This document shows positions 1 through 10,333 of a stretch of DNA of 64,000 nucleotides, piece by piece (position 1 is the stretch's first letter; every line of letters starts with the position of its first letter). The notes beneath the pieces were generated by a model. It was given only the letters and a program-made list of their open reading frames with translations, did not search any database and had not been told where the DNA came from. This DNA is from Saccharomyces uvarum (Eukaryota > Ascomycota > Saccharomycetes > Saccharomycetales > Saccharomycetaceae), in assembly GCA_947243795.1 (NCBI GenBank), contig OX365932.1, forward strand, positions 372,001 to 436,000, in the 5' to 3' direction. Made by a program: the position numbers and the translations under genes.

Positions 1-1053
1 GCCGTGTATTTCGCGACAAAACCGTATCCAAACGAAAACACCGAAATAGGAGCAAAATGCGATGAGCCTCTTGTCTATAACTATTTATCCTTTACCGTAA
101 TTGACCAGAGATCTGACTCTTTTCAGCTCCATCTTGGTTCCATTCTTTCTTCGTTGTGTTTCCACTCGGACCTTCGTAAAAGAGTCCGAAAGCCGGGAAG
201 GCGCGTTTTCATGCATTATACACTCTCTAACCCACAATGGACCCTGCGGAGTTGATCTTGGACCCTATTTGCGTCTGGTATTGCTCTGTGTGCATGCATG
301 CGGTTGTACACACGCTTACATGCGTACCATGCCTCATAAGTTTCTTCGCAAGGGCCGACTCTGGTTAACGTATTTACTCTCCTTGGTCGATGACTTAAAC
401 GAATGTTTGGACTGCAAATGTAACAAACGTCACATTCTTGTGTCAAGAATGTCCAAGGAAGGGGGGGGGGGGGGGTGATAAGATGAAGTTCACGCATATT
501 ATATCGAAATCATATATACTATATAATGGAAAGCCGTATATATTGCTATCAAAAGTTGCCAGACCGTCCCCCCATGGGCAGAGCACATGGCGGGGCTCTC
601 GTCAGCACCAGGAACCAAGCAATTTGACATGTGTTCGTTTACGTGTGCACTGTCACGAGGTTCAGCTGTTGTTACTGGCCAAGTAGACGTATCCAGGAGT
701 GCTTGCTACCTGAATGGGAGCTGCCCATGCTATTTGTACATCTTTTCGCGCTCTCTTCTTCGAGGTGGACGCCAAGAGAATCGTCGCTTAGGTGATCGGC
801 GCCTTGTGGGTGCGGTGATCACCTTCGCAAAGAACCTCACGTTGACTCAACATAACAATGTAAGATCTGCACACCATACGTCTTATACATACACAAATGG
901 TGAAGAGTATAAAGACAGGTGTATACGATCGAGAATAAGGTAAATATACATATATTTTTTAAATTAAAATAAAGAGGGAAGGGGGCTGATAAAAACGCAA
1001 GACGCTGTTTATCAAATAGAGAGGGAGAAAAAAGGTATATATTTTATAAGTGA
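1..1053. other. Gene-free stretch, probable FLO8 upstream region
   Basis: No convincing coding region is visible; the open frames here are short, have unrelated composition and overlap on both strands. In S. cerevisiae FLO8 (minus strand) precedes KAP123, so this stretch is probably the promoter side of FLO8, whose coding region would lie beyond the left edge. That is inference from gene order. A run of 15 G lies at 461-475. The last 100 bases are A/T-rich and would hold the KAP123 transcript end. Confidence 0.6.
461..475 (+). repeat. Homopolymer run of 15 G
   Basis: Fifteen consecutive G residues, in a genome where long A/T runs are common but G/C runs are rare. It lies in the presumed FLO8 upstream region. 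Confidence 0.95.
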
Positions 1054-4000
1054 TCAAGCGATGACCGCCGCTAATACCGGGTTCTGAGCAACAATTCCGT
1101 TGTAAGTAGTGTTCAGGTACTTCAATAGTTCAATGACTTTGTGTTTCATCTCTTCAGTTTGGAATTGCTTCAATCTTTCCATATTTTCTTCTCTGCCAAG
1201 AGTAGATTCCTTTTCTAGTTTAACTCTATCATTTTCTTTAGTGAACACAACGCTGAAAATCTCAATGATTCTTGGGGTTTCGTTTGTGACAACAGGGCTG
1301 TTTTCCTGATATAGTTTCATGATCAATTCAAAAATTGGGTTGTATTCTTCAAAACCAGTGTGTAGTGGCAAATGTGCCAATAATGCTGGAACAGTTTGTT
1401 CCAATGGAACCAAAGCACTGTTTTTCAAAGCCATTCTGGCGACACATCCACTTGCGTTGGCGTATGCTCTGTCAATGATTTCTCTAGTGGCTTCATCGTC
1501 TTCAGCAGCTAAAGCCTTTTGGTCGGCTGCATTCAACAATTCGTAAAGGGCCTTCAAAACGGGTTCATAAATAGCAGAAATATCCATTGATGCATATTCA
1601 CATAATAAACCAACACCATAAGCAGCGTTACCTCTAACTTCCAGAGATTTGTCTGTGGTCAATCTGATAACCAGAGCTTCTAGCATTTCATGAACAAATG
1701 GATTTTGTTCTTTCATACCTAAAGCTAGTTCAGAAGCGGCACCAACGGCAGACGATCTCTTGTTCTTAGACTTGGATTGGAATAATCCAAAAACAACTGG
1801 TCTGAAATTGTCAAAGACCTTGGCAAAATCACTGGCCAAAGCTTGGGATAAACTGACAAGAACTTCCAAAGCAACATCTTGTAAGGTGGCTTCAGTTTCA
1901 GAGGCGTCTAATTCTTCGTCTCTTGGGACATCCTCTTCAATATCAATGGTTTGACAAGTATGAGTGCCCTTCAAGACGCTTAGAACTTGTAGACACAAAG
2001 CTTCTAACATAGAAGAGTCGCCGTTATCCATGATGATGATGCTACCAAATTGTTTAATCATATTGGCAAAGTCTTCCATGACAGTGATAACCATTGAAGT
2101 TTCGAATTCGTCACTTAGGTTACCCATAGAAGTTTCTCTAGCAGCTTGAATAACAGCTAAAACATCAGCACTCACGTACGAAGAAGCTGGGATACCCTTT
2201 GGATAGTTTTCTGGGTCGACTTTAGAAGCCAATAAGACAGACTTAACGACGTTCCAGATGGTGTTCAAAGCAGTTTCTCTCAAACCGTATGATTCGTCGA
2301 CTTGTTCGTTCAAAACCTTCAAGGATTGTTCAACGTATGGTAAGAAATGTTCCTTAGTACCCAACGCCAATTCCGATAGAGCTGCAGAGGCAACTTCCTT
2401 TTCATAGGAAATACCAGTGTTAACAGTGAATTTATTTTGTAATTCCTCCTCGTTAGCGGAATCGGCAAATGCTGCTAAATCTTCAGCATCACCATCGAAG
2501 TTGAATTGATATTCATCTAATTCTAATGTCTTGAAAATTTCCGGTAAAATGGTTTTCAAGAAAGGAGCGAAATTTTCACCGTAAACCTTAGCCAGGTTCG
2601 CAATAAATGCATAACCGGATTCTCTTAATCTAGCAGAATCAGTTTTAATAGCCTCATAAGCAGAGTTAACTAAAGGTTCAGCAAATTCTGCAAACGCATC
2701 TGATCTAACAGCTCTAGCCATGGTAGAAATATTTTCAAATGTGTTGGCTCTTAGTTCAATATCGTCTTCACTCATACCTTCAATTTGGGAACAGTTCTGG
2801 ATGAATTTTTCCAAATAATGAACACTGGTCTTAAAGTATGGAATGAAAGCAGAACCAGCGGCGAAGGCGGCAGAACCAATGGCAGAAACAACAGCACATC
2901 TTAATTTGGATGATTCATTACTTTCCAACATGTAGAATAACTTGTTCATCAATGGTTCTAAATATTTAGCAATAGCGTCGTAGGCAATGAATTCAAGTAG
3001 ACCGTCTAAGGCAACAGTCGCATAGTTGTAGATAACGATGTTTTTAGCGGAATCAATGATATCAATAATCAATGGTAAGTATTCTTCGTGAAATTTGGCA
3101 ACTTCGTCCTGCAAATCAGTAGTTAATTGATGAATACATTTCAAAGCAGCTAGTTTAACGATTGGTTCGTTATCCTTCAAACCGTTAATAGTGGCAGGAA
3201 TGATTTTATCAAATTGAGACAAAATGTAGTCTGGAGAACCAGTAACAGCAACTGAGATGGCCAATAGGATGGCTCTTCTCTCAAAAACGTTTGCAGATTG
3301 TAGCATAGCTGAAATATGTTCAACAATGACAGAGGCGACCTGAGATGGTGGCAATTCAGATGAAGCAAAAGCCAACAATCTGATAGCGGAAGATGATGGG
3401 GTATTTTCTTCGTTTTCCCCAGTTTCATCTTCATTGTTTAATTCATCCTCGACATCAATTTCTTCACACGCGACCTTCAAAGCAGCCATGGTAATTTCTG
3501 GACCCAGCTTACTTTGAGACACCTTGGATTTTCTGTAGGACAAAGAAGAAATAATGAATTGAAGAGCAAAAACTCTAACATCTTCATCAATTTCAGTGTT
3601 GACAGAAATTTGCAAAGACAACTTGACAAGATCAACAATGAAGTTACCAGTTAATTGAGAATCTAGTAACAGGAAATCATTTAAACAGTTGAAGATCAGT
3701 TTAGCGTTCATGGTGTCATCAGCTTTGATGACGGCATCTAAGACGTTGACCACGGAAGGAATCAAAGCAGCAAACTTTTGAGCTTGGGTAGGGTTGATGG
3801 TTTCTTGTTCCTCAATCAATGCAGAGACGTGGTTCAAAGCTTGAGCTGATAATGACCTAATTTCCAAGGAAGCAGGGTCATTAATGGTTTGTGAGAACAA
3901 AGTCAAGAAGTCATCAACGTAACCAGTTAACGAAGAGGTGAAATCTTCCAGCAAAGAAAACAAGATAAAAATGGCAGTTTGTCTTGTTTGAACGTCTTCG

Positions 4001-4395
4001 CTAGATGCTGCTTGAATCAAGCTTGGAACCAAATCTGGCCATTTGTTGCCATCTAGTTCTTCAGTGCCAATGGAAGCGATTACTCGAGCATTGGAATGAC
4101 GAACGTTTTCCTTTGGTTCACTGAATGCAGTTTGTAGAAGGGAGGCCTTGATAGAAGTTCTTGTGGGTTCATCAATGGCGCTCCAGTGCTTAGAAACTAA
4201 TTTTCTGGCTTCAACACCTGCTAATTGTTTCAAAGAATCGTTTGAACCATTTTGCAGAATGTGAATCAAAGCTGGCAAGGTTGTAGGTTGGGTGTAAAAC
4301 TGGCCTTGCAGAGTTTTTGTAGCTTCCTTCAAGCCTGTACCAGAAGTGATGGCGTTCAAAGTTTGCTCAAGTTGACTTAGAAAATGTTGATCCAT
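1054..4395 (-). CDS. KAP123: Kap123, karyopherin beta-4 importin
   Basis: Nuclear import receptor that carries ribosomal proteins and histones H3/H4 into the nucleus (family knowledge). The 1113-residue product has the length I remember for the S. cerevisiae protein. It is built of HEAT repeats throughout: paired helices such as the segment near residues 45-70 (importin-beta N-terminal region) and many later repeats rich in Leu/Ala. An acidic loop near residues 315-335 (runs of Glu/Asp/Asn) separates N- and C-terminal arches, as is usual for import receptors. The start is the first ATG of the long frame and is followed by the familiar [16 protein letters not shown]. Next gene to the right is SWI4 on the same strand. 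A PAC motif lies about 230 bp upstream, consistent with co-regulation with ribosome-biogenesis genes. Confidence 0.97.
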   Translation of the reverse strand: MDQHFLSQLEQTLNAITSGTGLKEATKTLQGQFYTQPTTLPALIHILQNGSNDSLKQLAGVEARKLVSKHWSAIDEPTRTSIKASLLQTAFSEPKENVRHSNARVIASIGTEELDGNKWPDLVPSLIQAASSEDVQTRQTAIFILFSLLEDFTSSLTGYVDDFLTLFSQTINDPASLEIRSLSAQALNHVSALIEEQETINPTQAQKFAALIPSVVNVLDAVIKADDTMNAKLIFNCLNDFLLLDSQLTGNFIVDLVKLSLQISVNTEIDEDVRVFALQFIISSLSYRKSKVSQSKLGPEITMAALKVACEEIDVEDELNNEDETGENEENTPSSSAIRLLAFASSELPPSQVASVIVEHISAMLQSANVFERRAILLAISVAVTGSPDYILSQFDKIIPATINGLKDNEPIVKLAALKCIHQLTTDLQDEVAKFHEEYLPLIIDIIDSAKNIVIYNYATVALDGLLEFIAYDAIAKYLEPLMNKLFYMLESNESSKLRCAVVSAIGSAAFAAGSAFIPYFKTSVHYLEKFIQNCSQIEGMSEDDIELRANTFENISTMARAVRSDAFAEFAEPLVNSAYEAIKTDSARLRESGYAFIANLAKVYGENFAPFLKTILPEIFKTLELDEYQFNFDGDAEDLAAFADSANEEELQNKFTVNTGISYEKEVASAALSELALGTKEHFLPYVEQSLKVLNEQVDESYGLRETALNTIWNVVKSVLLASKVDPENYPKGIPASSYVSADVLAVIQAARETSMGNLSDEFETSMVITVMEDFANMIKQFGSIIIMDNGDSSMLEALCLQVLSVLKGTHTCQTIDIEEDVPRDEELDASETEATLQDVALEVLVSLSQALASDFAKVFDNFRPVVFGLFQSKSKNKRSSAVGAASELALGMKEQNPFVHEMLEALVIRLTTDKSLEVRGNAAYGVGLLCEYASMDISAIYEPVLKALYELLNAADQKALAAEDDEATREIIDRAYANASGCVARMALKNSALVPLEQTVPALLAHLPLHTGFEEYNPIFELIMKLYQENSPVVTNETPRIIEIFSVVFTKENDRVKLEKESTLGREENMERLKQFQTEEMKHKVIELLKYLNTTYNGIVAQNPVLAAVIA

Positions 4396-4907
4396 TATAT
4401 TATTCGGTTTTGAAATATGTTTTTCTGCTTCCTCAGTTTTATGCTCCTACGGTAGGATTTTGGTATTATACAGAAACGAGAAGAAGGATCCTTGCGGGGT
4501 CTTGCCTATTTCTTTTTGTTCGTTAGATAAAAAAATGGCAGTAAGGATAGTAAATAGAACACATAAAACGAAGGATCTGTGGATAAGTATATGTCTCTTC
4601 ATTTTTTTTTTTTTCAACCTCATCTCATCGCGTTTTTCTTCCATCATATGGCACGAAAAGAAACGACCATCGTAGTGAAAGATATGCGGGTTAATTAGTA
4701 AATATTATTCTAAACAAGAAGAGAAGGTTGATATTAATTGGGATGTGATGGATTAAAAAGGCGGAAATTCATATTCTAGGAGGCCCAAGTGTAGAAAAAA
4801 ATGGGATGACTATATAAATATGAAAAAAAAAATCACGAAAAGCAGAAAAGAAGTAGAAATGATGTAATAATATGATAAAAAAATATTGATACATAGTGAA
4901 TTGAAAT
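4396..4907. other. KAP123 promoter and SWI4 3' region
   Basis: 512 bp without a gene. It contains a poly-T tract just left of 4620, a PAC motif at 4624-4631, and A-rich sequence near 4797-4890 that probably serves SWI4 transcript ending. Small open frames here are low-complexity. Confidence 0.7.
4624..4631 (-). promoter_or_regulatory. PAC motif upstream of KAP123
   Basis: CTCATCGC on the plus strand is GCGATGAG read toward KAP123, the polymerase A and C box bound by Dot6/Tod6 in ribosome-biogenesis promoters. It is about 230 bp before the KAP123 ATG. Short motif, so chance is possible. Confidence 0.55.
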
Positions 4908-7900
4908 TTATGCATTTGCTCTTAGATCTTTTTCAATGTCGTCTAATTTGGAATCAATGTTTTCGATGGTGATACCGATTAGGTTCCTGTATTTATCTAA
5001 TTTCACCGACGAATTTACTTTACTCCTGGCTTCGCTTATTTTTAGTGTTGTCATCCGTCTTTTGAATTGTAAGAATGTCAGTTCAGTTGCTAGCTCCAGC
5101 ATTTCATTTTTATCATATGAATGTTGCTTGTCGTTAGGAAATTTAGTTTTCACTTCGGTATTATTAGGCGAAGAAGAGCTTGACTTCGAAGTTGGACTTG
5201 AGTCTTTATTTTCATGATTTTCTGGATGTGATTGTGAATTTGAATCTACGTCAACCTTCGATTCCTCATCTTGAACAATTGTTGCCAGTTTTAAAGCTTG
5301 AGACTTCTCCAAACTCTGAATAAAATTCTGGTTTTTGGAATTCAATTCTGAAGAGATTGCTTTAATCCTAGACTTTAAATCTGATACCGAATCTATGGAA
5401 ACTTTGCTCGATACGGAATCAAATACATCCTTTATTTGATGTGATATTGTGGTCAATCTTTGATGATTATTAGAAATAGAGGATTCGGCTTCAACTATTT
5501 TACTGTCTAGATTCTTGATATCCTCGCCCATTAGTCTTTGAATCGAAGTAACCTTTGCATTTAATTTGTCAATTTGTTGTGCAAGTGGTTTGGAATACTT
5601 TCTTAACGGAGATGTTTGTATTGGTAATAATGTGGAAGGCGAGTCTAATGATGGCAAAGCGTTTTCTTTTATACTTGAAGGCTCCTTTTTCTTTTTATTT
5701 TGATTCTCTTGTCCATGTCCTTCCTCCTTCTCAATCGATGCTGACTGTGATCTTTTTCTGTATAGTACGGGGGAGTTTTCAAGAATCTTGGACGGTGTAG
5801 ACTTGATATCTTTAATAACTGACGAAGTGACAAAGGAATTGATATTTGACAGGTCGTCCATTATAGTGTTCATGTTTGTTGAATTTGGCTGGTTGGAATG
5901 TAAATATTGACTTTCATTTACTTCCGAGTCTTGTTTAATTATAGTAACATCTGTAGTAGGATTTTCTTTATCATGGTGTTGGGTTTTAATGATTTTAGGA
6001 ATTTTGATGTTGTTCTGTCGTTGTGGTGGCTCTTGAGGATGAGGTTGTTGTTGCGGTTGCTGCTGTTGTTGCGGTTGCTGCTGCTGTTGTTGTTGTTGCT
6101 GCTGATAATTGTGCCTTTGAGAAAAATCTCGAGCTCCTTTTTGATCCGTTTTAGTATCGTTATCGTTAGTCGCGTTGGCAGTTGAATTGAATTTATTGAT
6201 TATTGATGCAGGAGACTCGTTATCTAGGTTTAAGATATCTGTCGAGGCCCCGAGATAGACTAATCTGTTATAGATTTCAAAGTTCAAATTTAAAGCAGAT
6301 AAATGCAATGGAGTATTCCCTATGTTATCTTGATAATTTAAACAGATTTTCAATAAATTGTAATCTTGTTGACCCAGGCACAATATGATTGAATCCATAT
6401 AGGATTTTATTATCATAGGATTTTTAGATTTATTAACGCTCAATTCGATCAAATAATGAAATGGTAATCTTCCATTTGCATCGGGAGTTATTAGACAGAC
6501 TTTCAAGATAGAGATTATTTCATCAAATGCGGTTTCCTTATAACAATTATTATAGAAAATCGATTTTGTGATGCAGTTGAAGCCTAGTTTATTGCATTGT
6601 AACGCGTTGGCATTTAAAGTTATCAGCATCTTTATTAGGGGAATATTTGCCATAGCCGTAGCCCAATGTAGCGGAGTGTGACCTTGGTCATCAATTTCGA
6701 AGTTTATATTGAAATTTTTGGGCGTTGGATACAAAGTAGCCAACAATGCTTGGTCAACATCGGAAGATCTCTCTGAAGATAGTATTGTCAATATCGTCTG
6801 CTTGTATTCTTGGTCTGACATTTTGTTTTCCAATTTATTTTGAGATGAATTGTTTCCTGCACTGAATGGTGTCATTGAGCGTGAAGACATATTCATACTG
6901 TTGTCATTTTCGTTTGATGAAAAGACTTCAATAGAGGAGCCGTTGGAAACTACGGTGTTGTTGTTGTTACCATTATTATCGCCGTACTCGTTATGATGAT
7001 CATTCGCATTTTGGAATGATTGCCACAGTAAAGGCTGTTTCATTGACTTAAAGTGCCTTTGTATTTTTTCTTGCTGATTGAAAAATTGTTGTTCATTAGT
7101 TTGATTCAACTTTTTTCTTTTCTTTTTGCTAATACCATTTGTGTTAGAATCCATCATCGAGTGATTAAAGTTATTTGTCATATATTCATTGTGCTGTTGT
7201 TGATTTTGCAGAGGTCCATCTGGTACTATTATCAAATTGTTATTACTATTGCTGTTGCTGATGCTATTTTCATTGTTATGACTATAAGTATTATTTTCAT
7301 TACTATTAGTCTTGTTTGTAATCATATTTTTGTTTTGTAAGTTCGTTGGAATGGGGAAAAATTGCAAGGGTTTTTGAGTAGCGGAATAATTGTTACTAAA
7401 AGAGTTCTCATGAATAGGTTTTTGTTGTTGAATAATAGTAGATTGGTTGCTGTTGTTATTGGTAATATTATTTATTAAGCTGTGTCTAGTGTCATTGTTG
7501 AGGTTCATCATGGTATTGTTATCATGACTGGTTATTATACTTATTGATGGATTCGCTTGAAACTGTTGAGGGGTTTGGAAGACAAGGTTTTGTAAAGGAC
7601 TTGGATTTGGCTGGTTTACTGAAACAATCTTCTTGCCCTTTTTGTTTGTAGTTGTAGTAGTCGACGCTGATGAGCTGTTATTTTTCTTCCTAGGGGTTTT
7701 ATTATAACTCGATGGGGATGTTATCTTAGTCCCTGGTGAAGTCTTCCTTAAGATACTATTTTTACTTCTCTTTGGTGGAGGGTTGTTTGGATCGAATTTA
7801 AAAGTTAAAATAGAATTGACCACAGGGTCAATGATTTCATACTTATTGACCAAAAATTTAGCCGAATCTAATGGGATCCAAGTTCCTTGAAACCTGCCGT

Positions 7901-8213
7901 ACCCACCTTGAACTTTTTCATGTTGCATATCGTTTGATTCCTTTTCCAATATTTTAGTCCTTTTTGTCTTCGAGAATTGAGCAATCTTGAATACTTGCGT
8001 AATGTTAATCCAATCATCCTTAGTTCTTCTCATCACTATTTTGGTTTCAAACCCGCGTATGTAGCACTCGTACACATCTGTTTCTGAATAGGTGGCTATT
8101 TCAATTATCGGATGGTTTGAATGAGGGGCCAAAAGAACGGATTTAGATATTGGAGTAATGTTCTGAGGATTGACTCTATCTTTTTGGCTTGATAGCAAAG
8201 CATCAAAGGGCAT
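4908..8213 (-). CDS. SWI4: Swi4, DNA-binding subunit of SBF
   Basis: Binds SCB elements with Swi6 and drives G1/S transcription of cyclins and wall genes. The 1101-residue product is a few residues longer than the 1093 I recall for S. cerevisiae. The N-terminal APSES/KilA-N DNA-binding domain covers about residues 36-150 (ECYIRGFETKIVMRRTKDDW, then a GGYGRFQGTWIPL wing). Residues 150-470 are Asn/Gln/Ser-rich and disordered. Ankyrin repeats lie at about 505-660 (GHTPLHWATAMANIPLI and GNTPLHLSALNLNFEIY). An interrupted poly-Gln/Pro tract sits near 700-725. The C-terminal 250 residues, ending DIEKDLRANA, form the Swi6-binding region. Start chosen at the first ATG, MPFDALLSSQKD. Nearly all difference from the S. 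cerevisiae protein as I recall it is in the low-complexity parts. Confidence 0.97.
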   Translation of the reverse strand: MPFDALLSSQKDRVNPQNITPISKSVLLAPHSNHPIIEIATYSETDVYECYIRGFETKIVMRRTKDDWINITQVFKIAQFSKTKRTKILEKESNDMQHEKVQGGYGRFQGTWIPLDSAKFLVNKYEIIDPVVNSILTFKFDPNNPPPKRSKNSILRKTSPGTKITSPSSYNKTPRKKNNSSSASTTTTTNKKGKKIVSVNQPNPSPLQNLVFQTPQQFQANPSISIITSHDNNTMMNLNNDTRHSLINNITNNNSNQSTIIQQQKPIHENSFSNNYSATQKPLQFFPIPTNLQNKNMITNKTNSNENNTYSHNNENSISNSNSNNNLIIVPDGPLQNQQQHNEYMTNNFNHSMMDSNTNGISKKKRKKLNQTNEQQFFNQQEKIQRHFKSMKQPLLWQSFQNANDHHNEYGDNNGNNNNTVVSNGSSIEVFSSNENDNSMNMSSRSMTPFSAGNNSSQNKLENKMSDQEYKQTILTILSSERSSDVDQALLATLYPTPKNFNINFEIDDQGHTPLHWATAMANIPLIKMLITLNANALQCNKLGFNCITKSIFYNNCYKETAFDEIISILKVCLITPDANGRLPFHYLIELSVNKSKNPMIIKSYMDSIILCLGQQDYNLLKICLNYQDNIGNTPLHLSALNLNFEIYNRLVYLGASTDILNLDNESPASIINKFNSTANATNDNDTKTDQKGARDFSQRHNYQQQQQQQQQQPQQQQQPQQQPHPQEPPQRQNNIKIPKIIKTQHHDKENPTTDVTIIKQDSEVNESQYLHSNQPNSTNMNTIMDDLSNINSFVTSSVIKDIKSTPSKILENSPVLYRKRSQSASIEKEEGHGQENQNKKKKEPSSIKENALPSLDSPSTLLPIQTSPLRKYSKPLAQQIDKLNAKVTSIQRLMGEDIKNLDSKIVEAESSISNNHQRLTTISHQIKDVFDSVSSKVSIDSVSDLKSRIKAISSELNSKNQNFIQSLEKSQALKLATIVQDEESKVDVDSNSQSHPENHENKDSSPTSKSSSSSPNNTEVKTKFPNDKQHSYDKNEMLELATELTFLQFKRRMTTLKISEARSKVNSSVKLDKYRNLIGITIENIDSKLDDIEKDLRANA

Positions 8214-8640
8214 AATTGCTCGAATGAATCAACCTTTTGAAGCTATGGAAACTGGGAAGAAAGGATATGAGGAGAAAAAACACAGCAATGGTTGGATAAA
8301 GAGCAATGGGTCGCTGAAAGTATATCAAATAATGCGGAACAATATGCCTTTTTCAAATGGTAAAGAATAATTGCTAAGAAGACGACAAACACTGCCTGAT
8401 AGAACTCTGCTGCAACAATAAATGATGGTGAAGAGAACAAAATATTAAAGGATTTTTTTCTTGCTCCAAAGAAAAAAAAGTTGCCAGCTGGTTTAGCAGT
8501 GAATATCAATCAATGAATTCGATGTATGGCAGCAATGCTGAAGAAGACAACAATAACTTCAATATCCTTTGTGCGCTTTCGCATAGACGTGCTTCTACTT
8601 CCTTGTTTCTCTCTTTTTTTTCTGCTTAAGCTAAGCACTA

Positions 8641-8656
8641 TTTCCCGAAGAGGAAA
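8641..8656. promoter_or_regulatory. Early-cell-cycle box (Mcm1-type) of SWI4
   Basis: TTTCCCGAAGAGGAAA fits the ECB pattern TTTCCCnnTnAGGAAA with one mismatch and is an imperfect palindrome typical of Mcm1 sites. It lies about 430 bp before the SWI4 ATG. SWI4 is the classic M/G1 gene controlled through ECBs by Mcm1 with Yox1/Yhp1. Confidence 0.75.
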
Positions 8657-8705
8657 TAGTCAGGCGGAGAGCTCAAAAATTGTAATTTTACGCGACATGG
8701 CTGTG

Positions 8706-8711
8706 ACGCGT
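8706..8711. promoter_or_regulatory. MCB (ACGCGT) upstream of SWI4
   Basis: A perfect ACGCGT inside TGACGCGTCA, about 495 bp before the SWI4 ATG. MBF (Mbp1-Swi6) binds this sequence; SWI4 is known to have MCB sites in its promoter. Confidence 0.65.
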
Positions 8712-9596
8712 CAGTTAACAAGTGCGGGTAACGATGGAAATGTATCTTTAGCCGCCGAGGGTAAAGGTTCCCAAAATGAAAGCCTAACAGCGCTACCAGA
8801 GGTTACGGTAGTGAGAGAGTGAATTCATGCTAACCTTGAATTGTTCTTTCCCAAGTTTTAGTTCCCCGTTTTCGCGCCACTCATTTGACATACAGATGCG
8901 AATGTAGCACGCACCTGACCAGTTTTTTCTATGCCTCTTCTCCACCAACACAAAAGCAATCTAATCTTCGTGACAGTAGGCAAAACCGCAAAAGTATTTC
9001 TGTTTTTCTTCTTTTCTATGGATTTCACCTGCACACTGTTGATTTCCGAGGGTAAATATTTTGTCCTTCGTTTGCTGGCGCTGGCGCTACTCGTAAACCT
9101 ACCATATTCAGTTCTCTATCATTAAAAGTACAGTATATCCCGGATATACTAGCTAAGAACCTCATACCCTTGTCTGAAATAGGTAATTTCTTTATATCTA
9201 CTGCTGTTTGTAATCCCTCTTCAAAGTGAAAGACACTTTTGATTTAGCCGCCTTCCACGCTGCCCAGTTTCTCTTATAGGGAAGGCTGGGCTACCCGCTG
9301 TTACCGCCGTGTGCATATTAATCACTACGCACGGTCTATTAGTTTGGTCGATTTACCTGTTACCCGATGTCGCCTTTTACGGAACAGCAATTGTCTTTAC
9401 TTTTCCAACTTTTTCAACACAACCATAATACTAAAGGATTTTTTTCATTACATGGAAACGGTGAAATGGGCAAGGCATGAGAGGGAGTTTATTGTGCAGG
9501 GGATATTAGTAAACAAAAAATTGAGAAAAGGGTTTGTGATTCTGTATTTTAGATTAAAATCAAACTGGAAAATAGTCCGATAGTGCCTTTACCACA

Positions 9597-10175
9597 ATGC
9601 TACCTTTATATCTTTTGACAAATGCAAAGGGACAACAGATGCAGATAGAGCTGAAAAATGGCGAAATCATACAGGGTACATTGACCAATGTAGATAACTG
9701 GATGAATCTGACTCTATCTGACGTAACCGAATATAGTGAAGAAAGTCTAGTCAATGACGAAGACAGTGCTGATAGTAGTAAGGCTGTGAAACTGAATGAA
9801 ATTTATGTCAGAGGAACCTTTATCAAATTCATCAAATTGCAAGATAATATAATTGACAAAGTCAAGCAGCAAATTAATTCCAACAACAACTCAAACAACA
9901 ACGGTCCCGGTCAAAAAAGATACTATAATAATAGAGATTCAAACAATAACAATAGAAATAACTACAATAGAAGAGGGAATAATAACAACAGCAACAATAA
10001 CCGCCGCCCATACTCCCAGCCTCGTCAATTCAACAACAGCAACAATAACAACAACAGCAACAACAGCAACAACAGCAACAACAGCACCAATAACAATCCA
10101 AATATGAACAGCGGTTTAGGTGGGTCCGTTCAACATCATTTCAACGGCTCTTCTCCGCAAAACGTCGAATTTTAA
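9597..10175 (+). CDS. LSM4: Lsm4, Sm-like RNA-binding protein
   Basis: Subunit of the Lsm1-7 ring (cytoplasmic mRNA decay, P-bodies) and the Lsm2-8 ring (U6 snRNA). The 192-residue product has the Sm fold in about residues 1-90: Sm1 motif GEIIQGTLTNVDNWMNLTL and Sm2 motif with IYVRGTFIKFIKL. An acidic insert (about residues 45-62) separates the two Sm motifs. The C-terminal half is almost pure Asn with Arg/Ser/Tyr, the prion-like tail that promotes P-body assembly, ending HHFNGSSPQNVEF. It is slightly longer than the 187 residues I recall for S. cerevisiae, through the Asn tract. The start MLPLYLLTNAKGQQM is the family start. Confidence 0.97.
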   Translation: MLPLYLLTNAKGQQMQIELKNGEIIQGTLTNVDNWMNLTLSDVTEYSEESLVNDEDSADSSKAVKLNEIYVRGTFIKFIKLQDNIIDKVKQQINSNNNSNNNGPGQKRYYNNRDSNNNNRNNYNRRGNNNNSNNNRRPYSQPRQFNNSNNNNNSNNSNNSNNSTNNNPNMNSGLGGSVQHHFNGSSPQNVEF

Positions 10176-10226
10176 ACAAAATATTTTGTATTATAGTAAG
10201 TTATGTACATAGATATATTTATATAG

Positions 10227-10233
<7 letters not shown>

Positions 10234-10263
<30 letters not shown>
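10234..10263 (+). repeat. (TG)15 microsatellite
   Basis: Thirty bases of perfect alternating TG, 60 bp after the LSM4 stop and preceded by an AT-alternating stretch. It lies in the short convergent gap between LSM4 and TMN3, so it is probably in the LSM4 3' UTR. Confidence 0.95.
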
Positions 10264-10267
<4 letters not shown>

Positions 10268-10333
10268 TTGATTACTCCATTTTTTTTTGAATTTTTTGGA
10301 TTTTGATAATGTTCTTTGATTATCGACTGTACT

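Larger units (their letters stand above)
8214..9596. promoter_or_regulatory. Divergent SWI4-LSM4 promoter region
   Basis: 1.38 kb between two divergent genes. On the SWI4 side there is an early-cell-cycle box at 8641-8656, an MCB at 8706-8711 and a further TTTTCGCGCC element at 8869-8878. No coding region is supported; open frames here are short and have no family resemblance. Confidence 0.75.

Noticed and set aside
101-943. Open frames of 118-125 codons left of KAP123
   Set aside because: Overlapping on both strands, low-quality composition, Cys/Arg-rich without family resemblance; the region fits a long promoter.
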